From NCBI RefSeq assembly GCF_011601275.1, contig NZ_JAAOLY010000002.1, positions 310,001-374,000 of the forward strand: 64,000 nucleotides of DNA, written 5' to 3'. This document shows, in pieces, positions 43,985 through 52,303 of this stretch (position 1 is the first letter of the stretch; each line of letters opens with the position of its first letter). This stretch comes from Janthinobacterium lividum (GTDB taxonomy: Bacteria > Pseudomonadota > Gammaproteobacteria > Burkholderiales > Burkholderiaceae_D). Below the pieces are notes generated by a model. It saw nothing but the letters and a program-made list of their open reading frames with translations. It did no database searches and was not told the DNA's origin. The position numbers and the translations under genes are program-made.

Positions 43985-45307
43985 TTACTTGTCGAGCAAG
44001 GCGTTCACAGGCATCAAGTCCGTTTCCTTCAAAGTACCGGCGGCCGCCTTCAGGCGCAAGCCGTTCATGATGGTGTCGTAGCGGGCTTTCGACAGGTCTT
44101 TTTGCGTCGAGAACAATTGTTTCTGCGCATTCAAGACGTCGATATTGATGCGCACGCCCACTTGATAGCCGAGCTGGTTCGACTCCAGTGCCGATTTGCT
44201 CGACACTTCCGCCGCTTCCAGCGCCTTGACTTGCGCCAGGCCGCTGTTGACGCCCAGGAAAGCCTGGCGCGCGCCTTGCGATGCCGCGCGGCGTGCCGAT
44301 TCCAGGTCGTTGCGGGCCTTGTTTTCCAGCGCGATCGATTCGCGCACCTTGCTGGTGACGGCAAAGCCGCTGAAGATCGGGATGCTCCACTGCACGCCGA
44401 TGGCGTTGTTGTTGGAGCTGCCGCTGCCGCCGCCCGTCGTGTAGGTATGGCCCGCGTTGGCGATCAGGTCCAGGGTCGGATAGTGGCCGGCCCGGTTGCG
44501 GCCGATGTCGCGCTTGGCCGATTCCACGTTGAACTGGGCCGTGACGACGCCGAAGTTCTGCTCTTCCGCCGAGCTCACCCATGGTTCGACGGCGGCCGGT
44601 TCCGGCGCGCTGATGACCACGCCCGTGCGCATCGGCGCCAGCGACGTTGGTGCCTCGCCAATGATGGTTTGCAGGGCGCTGCGCTTGTTGGCCAGGTCAT
44701 TGATGGCGGCAAATTCCTGCGCCACCACCAAGTCGTACGCCGCTTGCGCTTCGTGCGTATCGGTAATCGTTTGCGTGCCGACTTCGAAATTGCGCTTGGC
44801 CGATGCCAGCTGTTCCGTCGTCGCCACTTTTTGCGCCTGCGTGGCACCCAGGTTATCCTGCGCACTCAGCACGTCGAAATACGCCTGCGCCACGCGCGTG
44901 ATCAGGTCTTGCTGCACCTGTGCAAATTGCGCTTCCGCAATCGCCTGCGCCAGCTTGCTTTGCTGATAGGTTTCCCAGCGATCCCAGCGGAACAGCGGCT
45001 GCGCCAGAGTCAGGTTGTAAGTGTTCGTGTGCACCTTGACCGTCGGCATGGAAATCGTGCTGGTGATCGGCTCGATACTGTTGCGCGTATTGCTGCCCGA
45101 CGCGGACACTTGCGGCAGCAAGCCTGCCAGCCCCTGCGGAACCCGCTCCATCCCGGCCGACAGGGCCGCGCGCGCGCTGGCATACTGCGCGTCATTGGCC
45201 AGCGCCTGCTGGTACACCTGGATGAGATCGGCCGCCTGCGCTTGCAGCGAGCATGTCATCGAGACAAAGGCGCTGGTCATCAGCACGGCGATAAGGGGTT
45301 TCCGCAT
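43985..45307 (-). CDS. tolC: TolC-family outer-membrane efflux protein
   Basis: A 440-residue outer-membrane channel that works with inner-membrane pumps in type I secretion and drug export. The signal peptide is about 1-26 (LIAVLMTSAFVSMTCSLQAQ). Two repeats of the OEP fold follow; the first helix is in LIQVYQQALANDAQYASARA and the second repeat begins near 250 (EEQNFGVVTAQFNVESAKRD). It comes last after pcm and a rhodanese gene on the same strand, a conserved arrangement in Burkholderiales. A nearby TetR regulator with its own operator may influence it. The pump partners are not in this window. Confidence 0.92.
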   Translation of the reverse strand: MRKPLIAVLMTSAFVSMTCSLQAQAADLIQVYQQALANDAQYASARAALSAGMERVPQGLAGLLPQVSASGSNTRNSIEPITSTISMPTVKVHTNTYNLTLAQPLFRWDRWETYQQSKLAQAIAEAQFAQVQQDLITRVAQAYFDVLSAQDNLGATQAQKVATTEQLASAKRNFEVGTQTITDTHEAQAAYDLVVAQEFAAINDLANKRSALQTIIGEAPTSLAPMRTGVVISAPEPAAVEPWVSSAEEQNFGVVTAQFNVESAKRDIGRNRAGHYPTLDLIANAGHTYTTGGGSGSSNNNAIGVQWSIPIFSGFAVTSKVRESIALENKARNDLESARRAASQGARQAFLGVNSGLAQVKALEAAEVSSKSALESNQLGYQVGVRINIDVLNAQKQLFSTQKDLSKARYDTIMNGLRLKAAAGTLKETDLMPVNALLDK

Positions 45308-45402
45308 TGCATTTCTCCGTTGGAGTCGTCAAAAGTTGATGGAATCAAAAATCTGCTACCGCTTGCCTTGCGCCCGCCGGATGAGCGGGGTACAGGCCTC
45401 CT

Positions 45403-45426
45403 CAGGCATGCAGGAAAACATGCCTG
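45403..45426. repeat. Eight-base inverted repeat upstream of tolC
   Basis: CAGGCATG (45403-45410) and CATGCCTG (45419-45426) are perfect inverse copies with an eight-base loop, in the 141-base gap between the rhodanese gene and tolC. No T run follows, so it is either a transcript hairpin or a regulator site. Confidence 0.4.
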
Positions 45427-45448
45427 GGTGCATCTACTGCAAAATAAC

Positions 45449-45772
45449 TTAGTATTTAGGCATTGCGCTGTCGACTTGCAGCGCCCAGGCATGCACGCCG
45501 CCCGTCAAATTACTGATCTTGCCAAAACCATTGCGCTCCAGGAAGGCCGCCACTTGCATGCTGCGCATGCCGTGATGGCAGATGCAGACGATCTCGGCGT
45601 CTTCATCGAGGTCATCGATGCGGGCAGGAATCGAGTTCATCTGCATCAGGGTGGCACCGTCGAGGTGGCACAGGTCGAACTCCCACTGTTCCCGCACGTC
45701 CAGCAGGAACGGACGCGGTCGGGAAGGGTCAGCCAGCCAGGCGGCCAGCTGCGGTGCACTCAAATGCTCCAT
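45449..45772 (-). CDS. Rhodanese-like domain protein
   Basis: A single-domain sulfurtransferase-type protein of 107 residues. The conserved FLLDVREQWEFDLCHLDGAT region is present, and the active-site loop is CHHGMRS with Cys65, a six-residue loop as in sulfur-transferring GlpE-like proteins. A C-terminal segment NLTGGVHAWA is typical. Donor and acceptor are unknown. It lies between pcm and tolC in the same direction, as in many beta-proteobacteria. The start at 45772 removes a 23-residue upstream extension. Confidence 0.9.
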   Translation of the reverse strand: MEHLSAPQLAAWLADPSRPRPFLLDVREQWEFDLCHLDGATLMQMNSIPARIDDLDEDAEIVCICHHGMRSMQVAAFLERNGFGKISNLTGGVHAWALQVDSAMPKY

Positions 45773-45785
45773 CGAATCGGTCGCC

Positions 45786-46436
45786 TCAGAACTGGAAATG
45801 CGACGGTGCCACGGCTTGCAGCGGCGTGACATTGGTTTCAAACAGCTTGCGCGTGTCGTAAGCCTTGTCCGAGCTGCGCGTGATCAGGTGCGCCGACATG
45901 ATTGGCGCTTCGCCGATGATGGCCAGGATGCGGCCGCCGACTTTTACTTGTTGCAACAGTGCTTCCGGCAACACGGCCAGGGCGCCGGACACAACGATCA
46001 CGTCGTACGGTGCACCCTTGCTCCAACCTTGGGCGCCGTCGCCCAGTTCCACGGTGACGTTCGTCACGCCATTGGCGGCCAGGTTCTGCTCAGCCAGGGT
46101 TTTCAATTGGGGAACGATTTCCACGCTCGTCACATGGCGCGCCTTGTGCGCCAGCAACGCGGCCATGTAGCCGCTGCCGGTACCGATTTCCAGCACATTT
46201 TCATGCTTCTTGACGGCTACGTCTTGCAAAATGCGCGCTTCCAGCTTCGGCGTCAACATGCATTCGCCGCCGCCCAGTGGAATTTCGGTATCGACGAAGG
46301 CCAGGTTTTTATAGGCAGCCGGCACGAAATCTTCACGCTTGACCACGTTCAACAGCTCCAGCACGTCGATATCCAGTACGTCCCACGGACGGATCTGCTG
46401 TTCGATCATATTGAAGCGGGCTTGTTCGATATTCAT
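45786..46436 (-). CDS. pcm: Protein-L-isoaspartate O-methyltransferase family
   Basis: A 216-residue SAM-dependent methyltransferase. PCMT repairs damaged aspartyl residues in proteins. Motif I is NVLEIGTGSGYMAALLA near 80, with QIRPWDVLDIDVLELLN upstream and VILPEA-type sequence (GALAVLPEALLQQVKVGGRI) near 150. The common substrate loop is shortened compared with E. coli Pcm, so some members of this group have uncertain activity. It is the first gene of the pcm-rhodanese-tolC series; its promoter should lie in the 169 bases before it. Confidence 0.85.
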   Translation of the reverse strand: MNIEQARFNMIEQQIRPWDVLDIDVLELLNVVKREDFVPAAYKNLAFVDTEIPLGGGECMLTPKLEARILQDVAVKKHENVLEIGTGSGYMAALLAHKARHVTSVEIVPQLKTLAEQNLAANGVTNVTVELGDGAQGWSKGAPYDVIVVSGALAVLPEALLQQVKVGGRILAIIGEAPIMSAHLITRSSDKAYDTRKLFETNVTPLQAVAPSHFQF

Positions 46437-46605
46437 CTTTGGACTCGGTAAGTGAAGTAATAATCCGCCATTTTATCGTTGAACTGGCTGAAAGCACATG
46501 TTAACCATAAAGGCGGGGAATGGAGGAAATTTGCGACGATCTGCAGATTTGGGGGGGCGAACCTTGGAAAAGGGGCAACTGAACGGTAGTAGCGGGCACG
46601 GCGGG

Positions 46606-47256
46606 TCAGCTTTTCCCGGGCGTCTCCGCCTGCAGGCTGCGCAAACTCATGTCGATAAACGCATCCATGTAGGCGATCGGATCGATATTCTTGACTTCGC
46701 ACGGCAGGAAGGAATGCGTCCACATCATGAGCATGGTGACGGGCGCGCTGAGGATGGTGCTGACCAGCACGGGATCGACCTGGCGGAATTCGCCGCGCTG
46801 CATGCCCCGTTCCAGCAGACTGACGATCAGCCCATTGCCGCGCGTGACGACTTCTTCGTTGTAAAACTGCGCCAGTTCCGGGAAATTGTTCGCTTCGGCC
46901 AGCATCAGCTTGGTCAAACCGGCCAGCTTGGTGGCGCCGAATTCTTCCCACCACTGCATCATCACTTTGCGCAACAACTCGGCACTGCTGCTGTCCGATG
47001 CGGCCATGCTGTCTTCCGCCTCGCCGATCGATTGCACGATATTGTCGCGCACCACGGCCTTGAACAGCTCCTGTTTATTCTCGAAATACAGGTACAAGGT
47101 GCCTTTCGACACGCCAGCCCGCTTGGCCACATCCTCCAGGCGCGTCGATGCAAAGCCCCGTTCGACAAACAGGTCGAGTGCGGCGGCGAGCAATTCCTGC
47201 GGGCGGGCATCCTTGCGCCGCTCCCAGCGGGGCTTGGTATCAATCGGGGCTTGCAT
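46606..47256 (-). CDS. TetR-family transcriptional regulator
   Basis: A 216-residue repressor-type protein. The HTH is at about 15-65 (ELLAAALDLFVERGFASTRL, EDVAKRAGVSKGTLYLYFEN), followed by an all-helical ligand-binding domain. The start at 47256 is chosen because upstream codons overlap the promoter and operator. A palindrome AAGTAACTTACTT lies 11-23 bases before the start, just after a sigma-70 promoter, so it most likely represses itself. The tolC unit is transcribed in the same direction downstream, which suggests, but does not prove, control of efflux. Confidence 0.88.
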   Translation of the reverse strand: MQAPIDTKPRWERRKDARPQELLAAALDLFVERGFASTRLEDVAKRAGVSKGTLYLYFENKQELFKAVVRDNIVQSIGEAEDSMAASDSSSAELLRKVMMQWWEEFGATKLAGLTKLMLAEANNFPELAQFYNEEVVTRGNGLIVSLLERGMQRGEFRQVDPVLVSTILSAPVTMLMMWTHSFLPCEVKNIDPIAYMDAFIDMSLRSLQAETPGKS

Positions 47257-47266
47257 GTATGTTTCC

Positions 47267-47279
47267 AAGTAACTTACTT
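47267..47279. promoter_or_regulatory. Palindromic operator of the TetR gene
   Basis: AAGTAACTTACTT is a perfect palindrome around a central C, located immediately downstream of the predicted transcription start and before the ribosome site of the TetR gene. The position is typical for autorepression. Confidence 0.6.
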
Positions 47280-47290
47280 TTGAGTCATTA

Positions 47291-47319
47291 ATAGTAGCCC
47301 TGTCTACGGGCAAGGTCAA
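47291..47319 (-). promoter_or_regulatory. Sigma-70-type promoter of the TetR gene
   Basis: On the minus strand TTGACC (47314-47319) and TACTAT (47291-47296) are 17 bases apart. The predicted start, near 47284, precedes the palindrome at 47267-47279. Confidence 0.6.
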
Positions 47320-47583
47320 GCGCGAGCGACGTGGACCACCGCCCCGTATGCTGAACACGGGTATTGTACGCTCCGTGCCGGCGTTGGCGACACCTGCTCT
47401 GGCGCCTGACCTGTGGCGCCGGGTGAACCAGAATGCGTTTCAGCCCCCGTTTTGCGCAGTTCATCGCATTGGCGTTCAGCAAAGACAGGCGCTTTGCTAT
47501 CTTGACATCGACAGCACGGCAGCCGCGGCGCGGCAGCCGGCTTATTTCTTGTCCCGAACTAAAACAATCATAAAGGAAACACC

Positions 47584-48453
47584 ATGCGTACCTTGCTGGC
47601 CCTGTGCTGCGCCCTTGCCCTCGGCGGTTGCGCCATCGTCATCAACCCCAACGATGGCGAAGTGCGCCATGCTGATTCGGCCGGCAATGCCATCCAGGGC
47701 AACGAACAAGTGAGCCGCGACGTGCGCCAGGTCGGCAACATCAACACGCTCGACATCGACAGCATGAAGCGCATCGACATCAAGATTGACGTGCGCGTGG
47801 GGCCGGCGACATCGCTGGTGATCGAAGCGGACAGCAATCTGCAGCCGCGTATCCATAGCGAAGTGAGCGGCAATACCCTGCGCATCTGGAGCGACACGAA
47901 CATTCGCAGCAGCAACGGCATCCACGTCATCTACACGACACCGCAATTGAAGAAGGTCAATGTGTCCGGCGCTGGCCGCCTGGTGGCCAGCGGTTTCAAT
48001 GGCGACGATTTCAGCCTGGAGCAGCGCGGTTCGATGAAGAGCGAATTGTCGGGCACGGTGGGACGCCTCGACGTGGCCAACAATGGCTCGGGCAGCATCA
48101 ACGCGGCGACCCTAGCCAGCGGCAACACGGACGCGGTGCAGAACGGTTCGGGCAATATCCAGCTGGGCAGCGTGCGCGGCGAACGCATCAACGTGGCCGT
48201 CAACGGCTCGGGCAGCATCAGCGCCAGCGGCGCCGTGCAGCGCCTCGACGCCAACGTGAACGGCTCGGGCGACATCAACCTGGCCGCCCTGCGCAGCGAC
48301 GTCGCGTATCTGGCGAGCAATGGTTCGGGCGACATCGACGTCACCGTCCAGAATGAAGTCAATGCCCGCGCCAGCGGTTCAGGCCGCATCACCGTGCATG
48401 GCGATCCGGCCCGCCGCACCCTGTCGGGCAAGCGCGTCAGCGTCGTGCACTGA
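47584..48453 (+). CDS. GIN-domain (DUF2807) lipoprotein
   Basis: A 289-residue exported protein. The N-terminus is a lipoprotein signal with lipobox LGGC (Cys15). A beta-rich domain follows that fits the Head GIN domain, with VRVGPATSLVIEADSNLQPR and VIYTTPQLKKVNVSGAGRLV. From about 140 onward the sequence repeats roughly every 20 residues around NGSGSI/NGSGDI, suggesting a right-handed beta-solenoid. GIN-domain proteins are putative adhesins or envelope proteins of unclear function. No operon partner is evident. Confidence 0.85.
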   Translation: MRTLLALCCALALGGCAIVINPNDGEVRHADSAGNAIQGNEQVSRDVRQVGNINTLDIDSMKRIDIKIDVRVGPATSLVIEADSNLQPRIHSEVSGNTLRIWSDTNIRSSNGIHVIYTTPQLKKVNVSGAGRLVASGFNGDDFSLEQRGSMKSELSGTVGRLDVANNGSGSINAATLASGNTDAVQNGSGNIQLGSVRGERINVAVNGSGSISASGAVQRLDANVNGSGDINLAALRSDVAYLASNGSGDIDVTVQNEVNARASGSGRITVHGDPARRTLSGKRVSVVH

Positions 48454-48483
48454 CCGCGCACCTGCGATGTACGGGAGCCGGCT

Positions 48484-48492
48484 TGCTATACT
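48484..48492 (+). promoter_or_regulatory. Extended -10 promoter for the YkgJ-like gene
   Basis: TGCTATACT is an extended -10 element inside an inverted repeat (GGAGCCG 48474-48480/CGGCTCC 48495-48501). It lies 32 bases before the YkgJ-like gene start. No good -35 is seen, which an extended -10 can tolerate. Confidence 0.35.
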
Positions 48493-48523
48493 GTCGGCTC
48501 CTCACCCGCCCGTTTGAAATCCC

Positions 48524-48802
48524 ATGTCACCCTCTGCCCCCCTGGCATGCCGTCCATCGTGCGGCGCCTGCTGCACCGCCCCCTCCATCACCAGCCCGAT
48601 TCCTGGCATGCAGGATGGAAAACCCGCGGGCGTGCGCTGCGTGCAGCTGGCTGACGACAACCGTTGCAAGATCTTCGGCCGGCCAGAGCGGCCCGCGTTT
48701 TGCGGCGGCTTGCAGCCCTCCGAGGACATGTGCGGCGCCAGCCGCGAACATGCCATCCGCTGGCTCGACGACCTGGAGCAGGCAACGGCGCCGCAGACTT
48801 GA
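48524..48802 (+). CDS. YkgJ-family cysteine cluster protein
   Basis: A 92-residue protein with many cysteines spaced as in the YkgJ/CxxCxxCC family: CRPSCGACC near 9-17, [13 protein letters not shown] near 39-48, and Cys near 60 and 69. These probably bind an iron-sulfur cluster or zinc; a metal role is inferred from the family, and the function is unknown. The length is typical. It is close after the GIN-domain gene (70 bases) but has a likely extended -10 promoter of its own. Confidence 0.85.
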   Translation: MSPSAPLACRPSCGACCTAPSITSPIPGMQDGKPAGVRCVQLADDNRCKIFGRPERPAFCGGLQPSEDMCGASREHAIRWLDDLEQATAPQT

Positions 48803-48820
48803 GGCGCCGCCGTCCCGCGC

Positions 48821-49849
48821 CTAGGCCTTCGGCAACATGGTCAGCACCATGCGGAACTTGACGTCCCCGGACTTCATGCGCTGATAGGCTTCGGCCGCAC
48901 GTTCCAGCGGCATGGTTTCGATGCGTGGACGCACGCCGGCCAGCACGCTGAAACTGAGCGTCTTTTCATTGTCATACGGCGTGCCGGTGATCGAGCCGAG
49001 CACGCCGCGTTCGCCCACCACCAATTTACCGGAAGACACGAGCAGCGGGTCCTTGCCCGCGCCCAGCACGACCAAGCGTCCGGCTGGCGCCAGGCCATCC
49101 ATCAGCGCCGTCACGGCAGCCGCGCTGGAGACGGTGGTGATGACCGCCTGCGCCCCGCCATGCGCTTGCAGCACGGCGGCCGCATCCTCGGCCAGGCTGT
49201 CGACATACACGTGCGCGCCCAGCTCCAGGGCGTCCTGCGCAATGTCGTTGCCGCGCCCGATCGCCACCACCTTGAAGCCCATGCGGCGCGCATACTGCAA
49301 GGCCATATGCCCCAGGCCGCCGATTCCCAGGATGGCGACCGTATCGCCCGCCTGCGCCCCGCTCTTCTTGAGCGCATTGAAGGTGGCGAGGCCCGCGCAC
49401 AGGATGGGTGCCGCCTCTTCCGCATCGAGCTGCCCGGGAATGGACACCAGGCCGGTGGCGCGCGCGAGCATCATCTCGGCATAGCCGCCGTCGCGGCTGG
49501 CGCCCACGAACGGCTGGTCCTGGCATAACTGGAAACGGCCTTGGCGGCACGGCGGGCAGGCGTTGCAGTGGCCGCCCAAACGGCCGACGCCGACGCGCTG
49601 GCCGATTTTCCAGATGCCCGGCGTGTGTTCGCCCAGCGCGACGATGCGCCCGACCACCTCGTGACCGGGCACGCGCGGCGGCTGCAGCGCCGGGTCGGCG
49701 CCGTCGATGTCGGCGCTGTCGGCGCCACAGATGCCGCAGGCTTCGACGGCGATCAAGACTTCGCCCACGCCAGGCAGTGGCGTGGTGCGCTCGACCAGTT
49801 CCAGCACGCCGGGGCGGCTCACTTGCATGGCGCGGTAAGTTGCTTTCAT
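48821..49849 (-). CDS. Zinc-dependent alcohol dehydrogenase (MDR family)
   Basis: A 342-residue medium-chain dehydrogenase. Visible are the catalytic zinc region EACGICGADSADIDG near 36-50, PGHEVVGRIVALG near 64, the structural zinc cluster CNACPPCRQGRFQLC near 97-111, and the nucleotide fold AILGIGGLGHMALQYARRMG near 170. The substrate is unknown. The start at 49849 is preferred because AAGGAG lies seven bases before it; an ATG two codons upstream is too close. It is the last gene of a five-gene minus-strand cluster of redox enzymes. Confidence 0.85.
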   Translation of the reverse strand: MKATYRAMQVSRPGVLELVERTTPLPGVGEVLIAVEACGICGADSADIDGADPALQPPRVPGHEVVGRIVALGEHTPGIWKIGQRVGVGRLGGHCNACPPCRQGRFQLCQDQPFVGASRDGGYAEMMLARATGLVSIPGQLDAEEAAPILCAGLATFNALKKSGAQAGDTVAILGIGGLGHMALQYARRMGFKVVAIGRGNDIAQDALELGAHVYVDSLAEDAAAVLQAHGGAQAVITTVSSAAAVTALMDGLAPAGRLVVLGAGKDPLLVSSGKLVVGERGVLGSITGTPYDNEKTLSFSVLAGVRPRIETMPLERAAEAYQRMKSGDVKFRMVLTMLPKA

Positions 49850-49869
49850 CTTCATTCTCCTTCGTTGAG

Positions 49870-51009
49870 TTAAGTCACAGAATTGCCGGGCGCCACGGTG
49901 GGCGCGCTGGCGCGCTGCTGCCCCCCTTGCCAGGCTTGCACGCCCAGAGCGGCCGCCTCGACCGCGCCGGCCAGATAGCCGGGAAAGCGCGGCGACCATT
50001 CGCTGGCGATGGCCGTCAGGCAGCCCTGCCAGGGACCGGCCGCAGGCGCCGCTGCCGGGGCGTGGCCATGCTCGCCGCCGGCGTCGAGGTCGGCGGCGGT
50101 GGCGGTCAGCACGTCCTGCGACCAGTCCTTGATGGCATCGGTGCGCGGCGCGGCCGCTTGCGGGCCGAACAGCCGTACCAGCTGGGCCCGGCAATGCGCC
50201 AGCAAGACCCCGTCGTCCAGGCGCTGGCGCGTGCGTGCCGGCACGGCCAGGAAACCGAACAGGGCCGCGCTGCCGCCCGGCATCGAGGCATCATGGATCT
50301 CGCCCAGCGGCCCACTCTGGCTGCGCGCGGAGCCGGACAAACCCTGTTCGCGCCAGAACGGCCGCTCGTAGACGGCGACGTACTTCGCATGGGGCGCCAT
50401 CCAGGTGGCGCTGGCGCCCCACTCGCGCGCCAGCGCCGCAGGCAGGGCCGGTTCGTACGCGATGCCGGCGGCAGCCAGACGCGGCGGCAATGCCAACAGC
50501 ACGTGTCCGGCGCGCCACGCGGTGACGGCGCCCGCCGCATCCGCGCTCGCCACTTCGACGTAATCGGCCGCATGGCGCAGGCGCAGCACCTGTTGTCCGG
50601 TGACGATGCGCGTGCTGCGCAAGGTGCCGTGCAAGGCATCGGTCAGCGCATTCATGCCGCCAATCAGGCGCATCGACGGCGGCGCGCTCGCGTACGTGCG
50701 CATGCGCACCGGCGCCTCCACCGCCGCGCGCTGGTACAGCATGTCGCCCTGGTCGTACTGGGCGAAGCGTTGCAGTCCCAACTCGTTGACCAGACGATGC
50801 AGCTCACGCTGCTGCTCGGGCCAGAACCAGGCCGGGCCCAGGTCGAAGCGGTCGCTGCCGCCATCTGCCTGCATGCCGGCGATACGCCCGCCGATGAAAT
50901 CGCGCGCTTCGAGCACGACCACATTGGCCACGCCCAGCCGCTCCAGCAGGTGGGCCGCGTACAGGCCGCTCAAGCCGGCGCCGATAATGATGATGCGTGC
51001 GTGTTGCAT
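49870..51009 (-). CDS. FAD-dependent amine oxidase-like protein
   Basis: A flavoprotein of 379 residues. The N-terminal dinucleotide-binding motif is IIIGAGLSGLYAAHLLERLG, followed by VLEARDFIGGRIAG, as in flavin monoamine oxidases. The central LIGGMNALTDALHGTLRS and the VLLALPPRLAAAGIAYEPAL block fit the amino oxidase fold. The C-terminal WSPRFPGYLAGAVEAAALG is the second FAD-contact region. It is shorter than typical monoamine oxidases (about 450). It overlaps the upstream bicupin gene by 40 bases. Substrate unknown; the neighbours suggest catabolism of an amine or hydroxylated compound. Confidence 0.8.
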   Translation of the reverse strand: MQHARIIIIGAGLSGLYAAHLLERLGVANVVVLEARDFIGGRIAGMQADGGSDRFDLGPAWFWPEQQRELHRLVNELGLQRFAQYDQGDMLYQRAAVEAPVRMRTYASAPPSMRLIGGMNALTDALHGTLRSTRIVTGQQVLRLRHAADYVEVASADAAGAVTAWRAGHVLLALPPRLAAAGIAYEPALPAALAREWGASATWMAPHAKYVAVYERPFWREQGLSGSARSQSGPLGEIHDASMPGGSAALFGFLAVPARTRQRLDDGVLLAHCRAQLVRLFGPQAAAPRTDAIKDWSQDVLTATAADLDAGGEHGHAPAAAPAAGPWQGCLTAIASEWSPRFPGYLAGAVEAAALGVQAWQGGQQRASAPTVAPGNSVT

Positions 51010-51680
51010 GCTGAGCCTTTCAAAGTCGTGTCCGCCACATGCCGGACTTTCAGGTAGACGGTGGCTCCCTGCGCACCGGCAACGATGGCGGGCAAGGCGC
51101 CGGCAGGCAGGCGCATCCAGCTGCGCGGCGCGCAGGCATGCTGGCGTGCGCGCACCTCGCCCTCGAGCACCAGCAGTTCCAGGCCGCCGCCTGCCTCGGC
51201 CAGCAAGGCTTCATGCGGCGCCAGCCGCTGCAGGCTGACCTGCTCGGCAGCATCGTCGAACAGCGGGCAGACGGCCCGCCCCCGCTCTTCGCGCCAGTTG
51301 GCGGGGTCGCGGGTGTCGATGCGGACATGGCGCTGTTCCTGCGACTGCATCTGCTGCAACTTGACGAAAATCACCGCCCCCGCGCCGCTCGACGGCCGGT
51401 GGCTGGAGCCGGGCGGATTGCGCAAATACCAGCCGGCGGGATAATCCACGCCGTCTTCGGAAAACGTGCCGTCGAGGACCAGGATTTCCTCGCCGCCCGG
51501 ATGCCGATGCGGCGGGAAGAAGGAATCGGGCGCATAGCGCACGATGCTCGTTGCGCGCGCTTGCTCGGCGCCGATGCGATCGAGCATGATGCGCTCGACG
51601 CCGCCCTGCGGCGACGCAATCCAGCGGTACTGGTGCGGCGCCAGGATGACGGGGCGCGAAAAATCGGCATTGATCAGCAT
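50970..51680 (-). CDS. Bicupin protein, ChrR-like
   Basis: A 236-residue protein with two cupin-type halves. The first half has FFPPHRHPGGEEILVLDGTF near 54, with the His and Glu metal ligands of cupins, and then GSSHRPSSGAGAVIFVKLQ. The second half (SLQRLAPHEALLAEAGGGLE) is degenerate in its metal ligands. It resembles the cupin part of ChrR anti-sigma factors but lacks their N-terminal zinc domain, so an enzyme or small-molecule-binding role is more likely. The last 40 bases overlap the start of the flavoprotein gene, suggesting coupling. Confidence 0.75.
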   Translation of the reverse strand: MLINADFSRPVILAPHQYRWIASPQGGVERIMLDRIGAEQARATSIVRYAPDSFFPPHRHPGGEEILVLDGTFSEDGVDYPAGWYLRNPPGSSHRPSSGAGAVIFVKLQQMQSQEQRHVRIDTRDPANWREERGRAVCPLFDDAAEQVSLQRLAPHEALLAEAGGGLELLVLEGEVRARQHACAPRSWMRLPAGALPAIVAGAQGATVYLKVRHVADTTLKGSACNTHASSLSAPA

Positions 51681-51759
51681 GGCAAACTTCCAGAGTTGAA
51701 AAAACGGCCACCGCCAGCCAAGGCATGGCGCCCTGACCGGTGGTGGCGGCGGCCAGCGC

Positions 51760-52104
51760 TTACTGCTTCGGCAGTTGCTGGTAGGCTTCCATCACGCGCG
51801 CCGAATACGTCAGCGCCGCGCCGGTATTGAGCGCGATCGCCACGCCGAGCGCTTCGGAAATTTCTTCCAAGGTCGCACCGGCTTCCACCGCTTTCCTGGT
51901 GTGCACCGAGATGCAGCCGTCGCAACGCGTGGTGATGGCCACCGCCAGCGCGATCAGCTCGTGGATCTTCGGCGCCAGGTGGCCGGTCTTGGCGGCGGCG
52001 CCATCGATGGCCATTACGCCGCGCATCACGTCGGGGCTCTGTGCGGCGTAATCGCCGACTTTTTCGAGCAGGGAGTCGCGGTAGGTATTCCAGTCTTGCA
52101 TCAT
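51760..52104 (-). CDS. Carboxymuconolactone decarboxylase/AhpD-like protein
   Basis: A 114-residue all-helical protein of the CMD/AhpD superfamily. The CDGC pair followed by ISVHTRKAVEAGATLEEISE carries the Cys-x-x-Cys and His of AhpD-like peroxidases, so disulfide-based peroxide or redox chemistry is likely rather than lactone decarboxylation. The N-terminus includes WNTYRDSLLEKVGDYA. The start at 52104 has a GGAG ribosome site; an adjacent second ATG is an alternative. It is in a minus-strand group with the SDR and the bicupin genes. Confidence 0.88.
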   Translation of the reverse strand: MMQDWNTYRDSLLEKVGDYAAQSPDVMRGVMAIDGAAAKTGHLAPKIHELIALAVAITTRCDGCISVHTRKAVEAGATLEEISEALGVAIALNTGAALTYSARVMEAYQQLPKQ

Positions 52105-52303
52105 GATTGTTGCTCCATAAAAAGGGAATAGTAGGTAGCAGCGGGCGGGTGCCCGCTTATGCCACGGTATAAATGCGCACGTCGGGCGCCGCGGCTGCGC
52201 GGTTGGCGTCAGCGATCTTGGGGCAATTTGCAGATAGGCCATGCGATGCGCCCTGTTTGCACAGTGACGAAAAAGCAGGGCAAGGCGGGCTTGCCCCAGG
52301 TAT

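Larger units (their letters stand above)
47257..47583. other. Intergenic region between the TetR gene and the GIN-domain gene
   Basis: These 327 bases contain the TetR promoter and operator on one side. Toward the GIN-domain gene I see TTGACA near 47500 without a clear -10 partner, and an AAAGGAAACACC ribosome site before 47584. The middle part holds nothing I can support. Confidence 0.4.
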
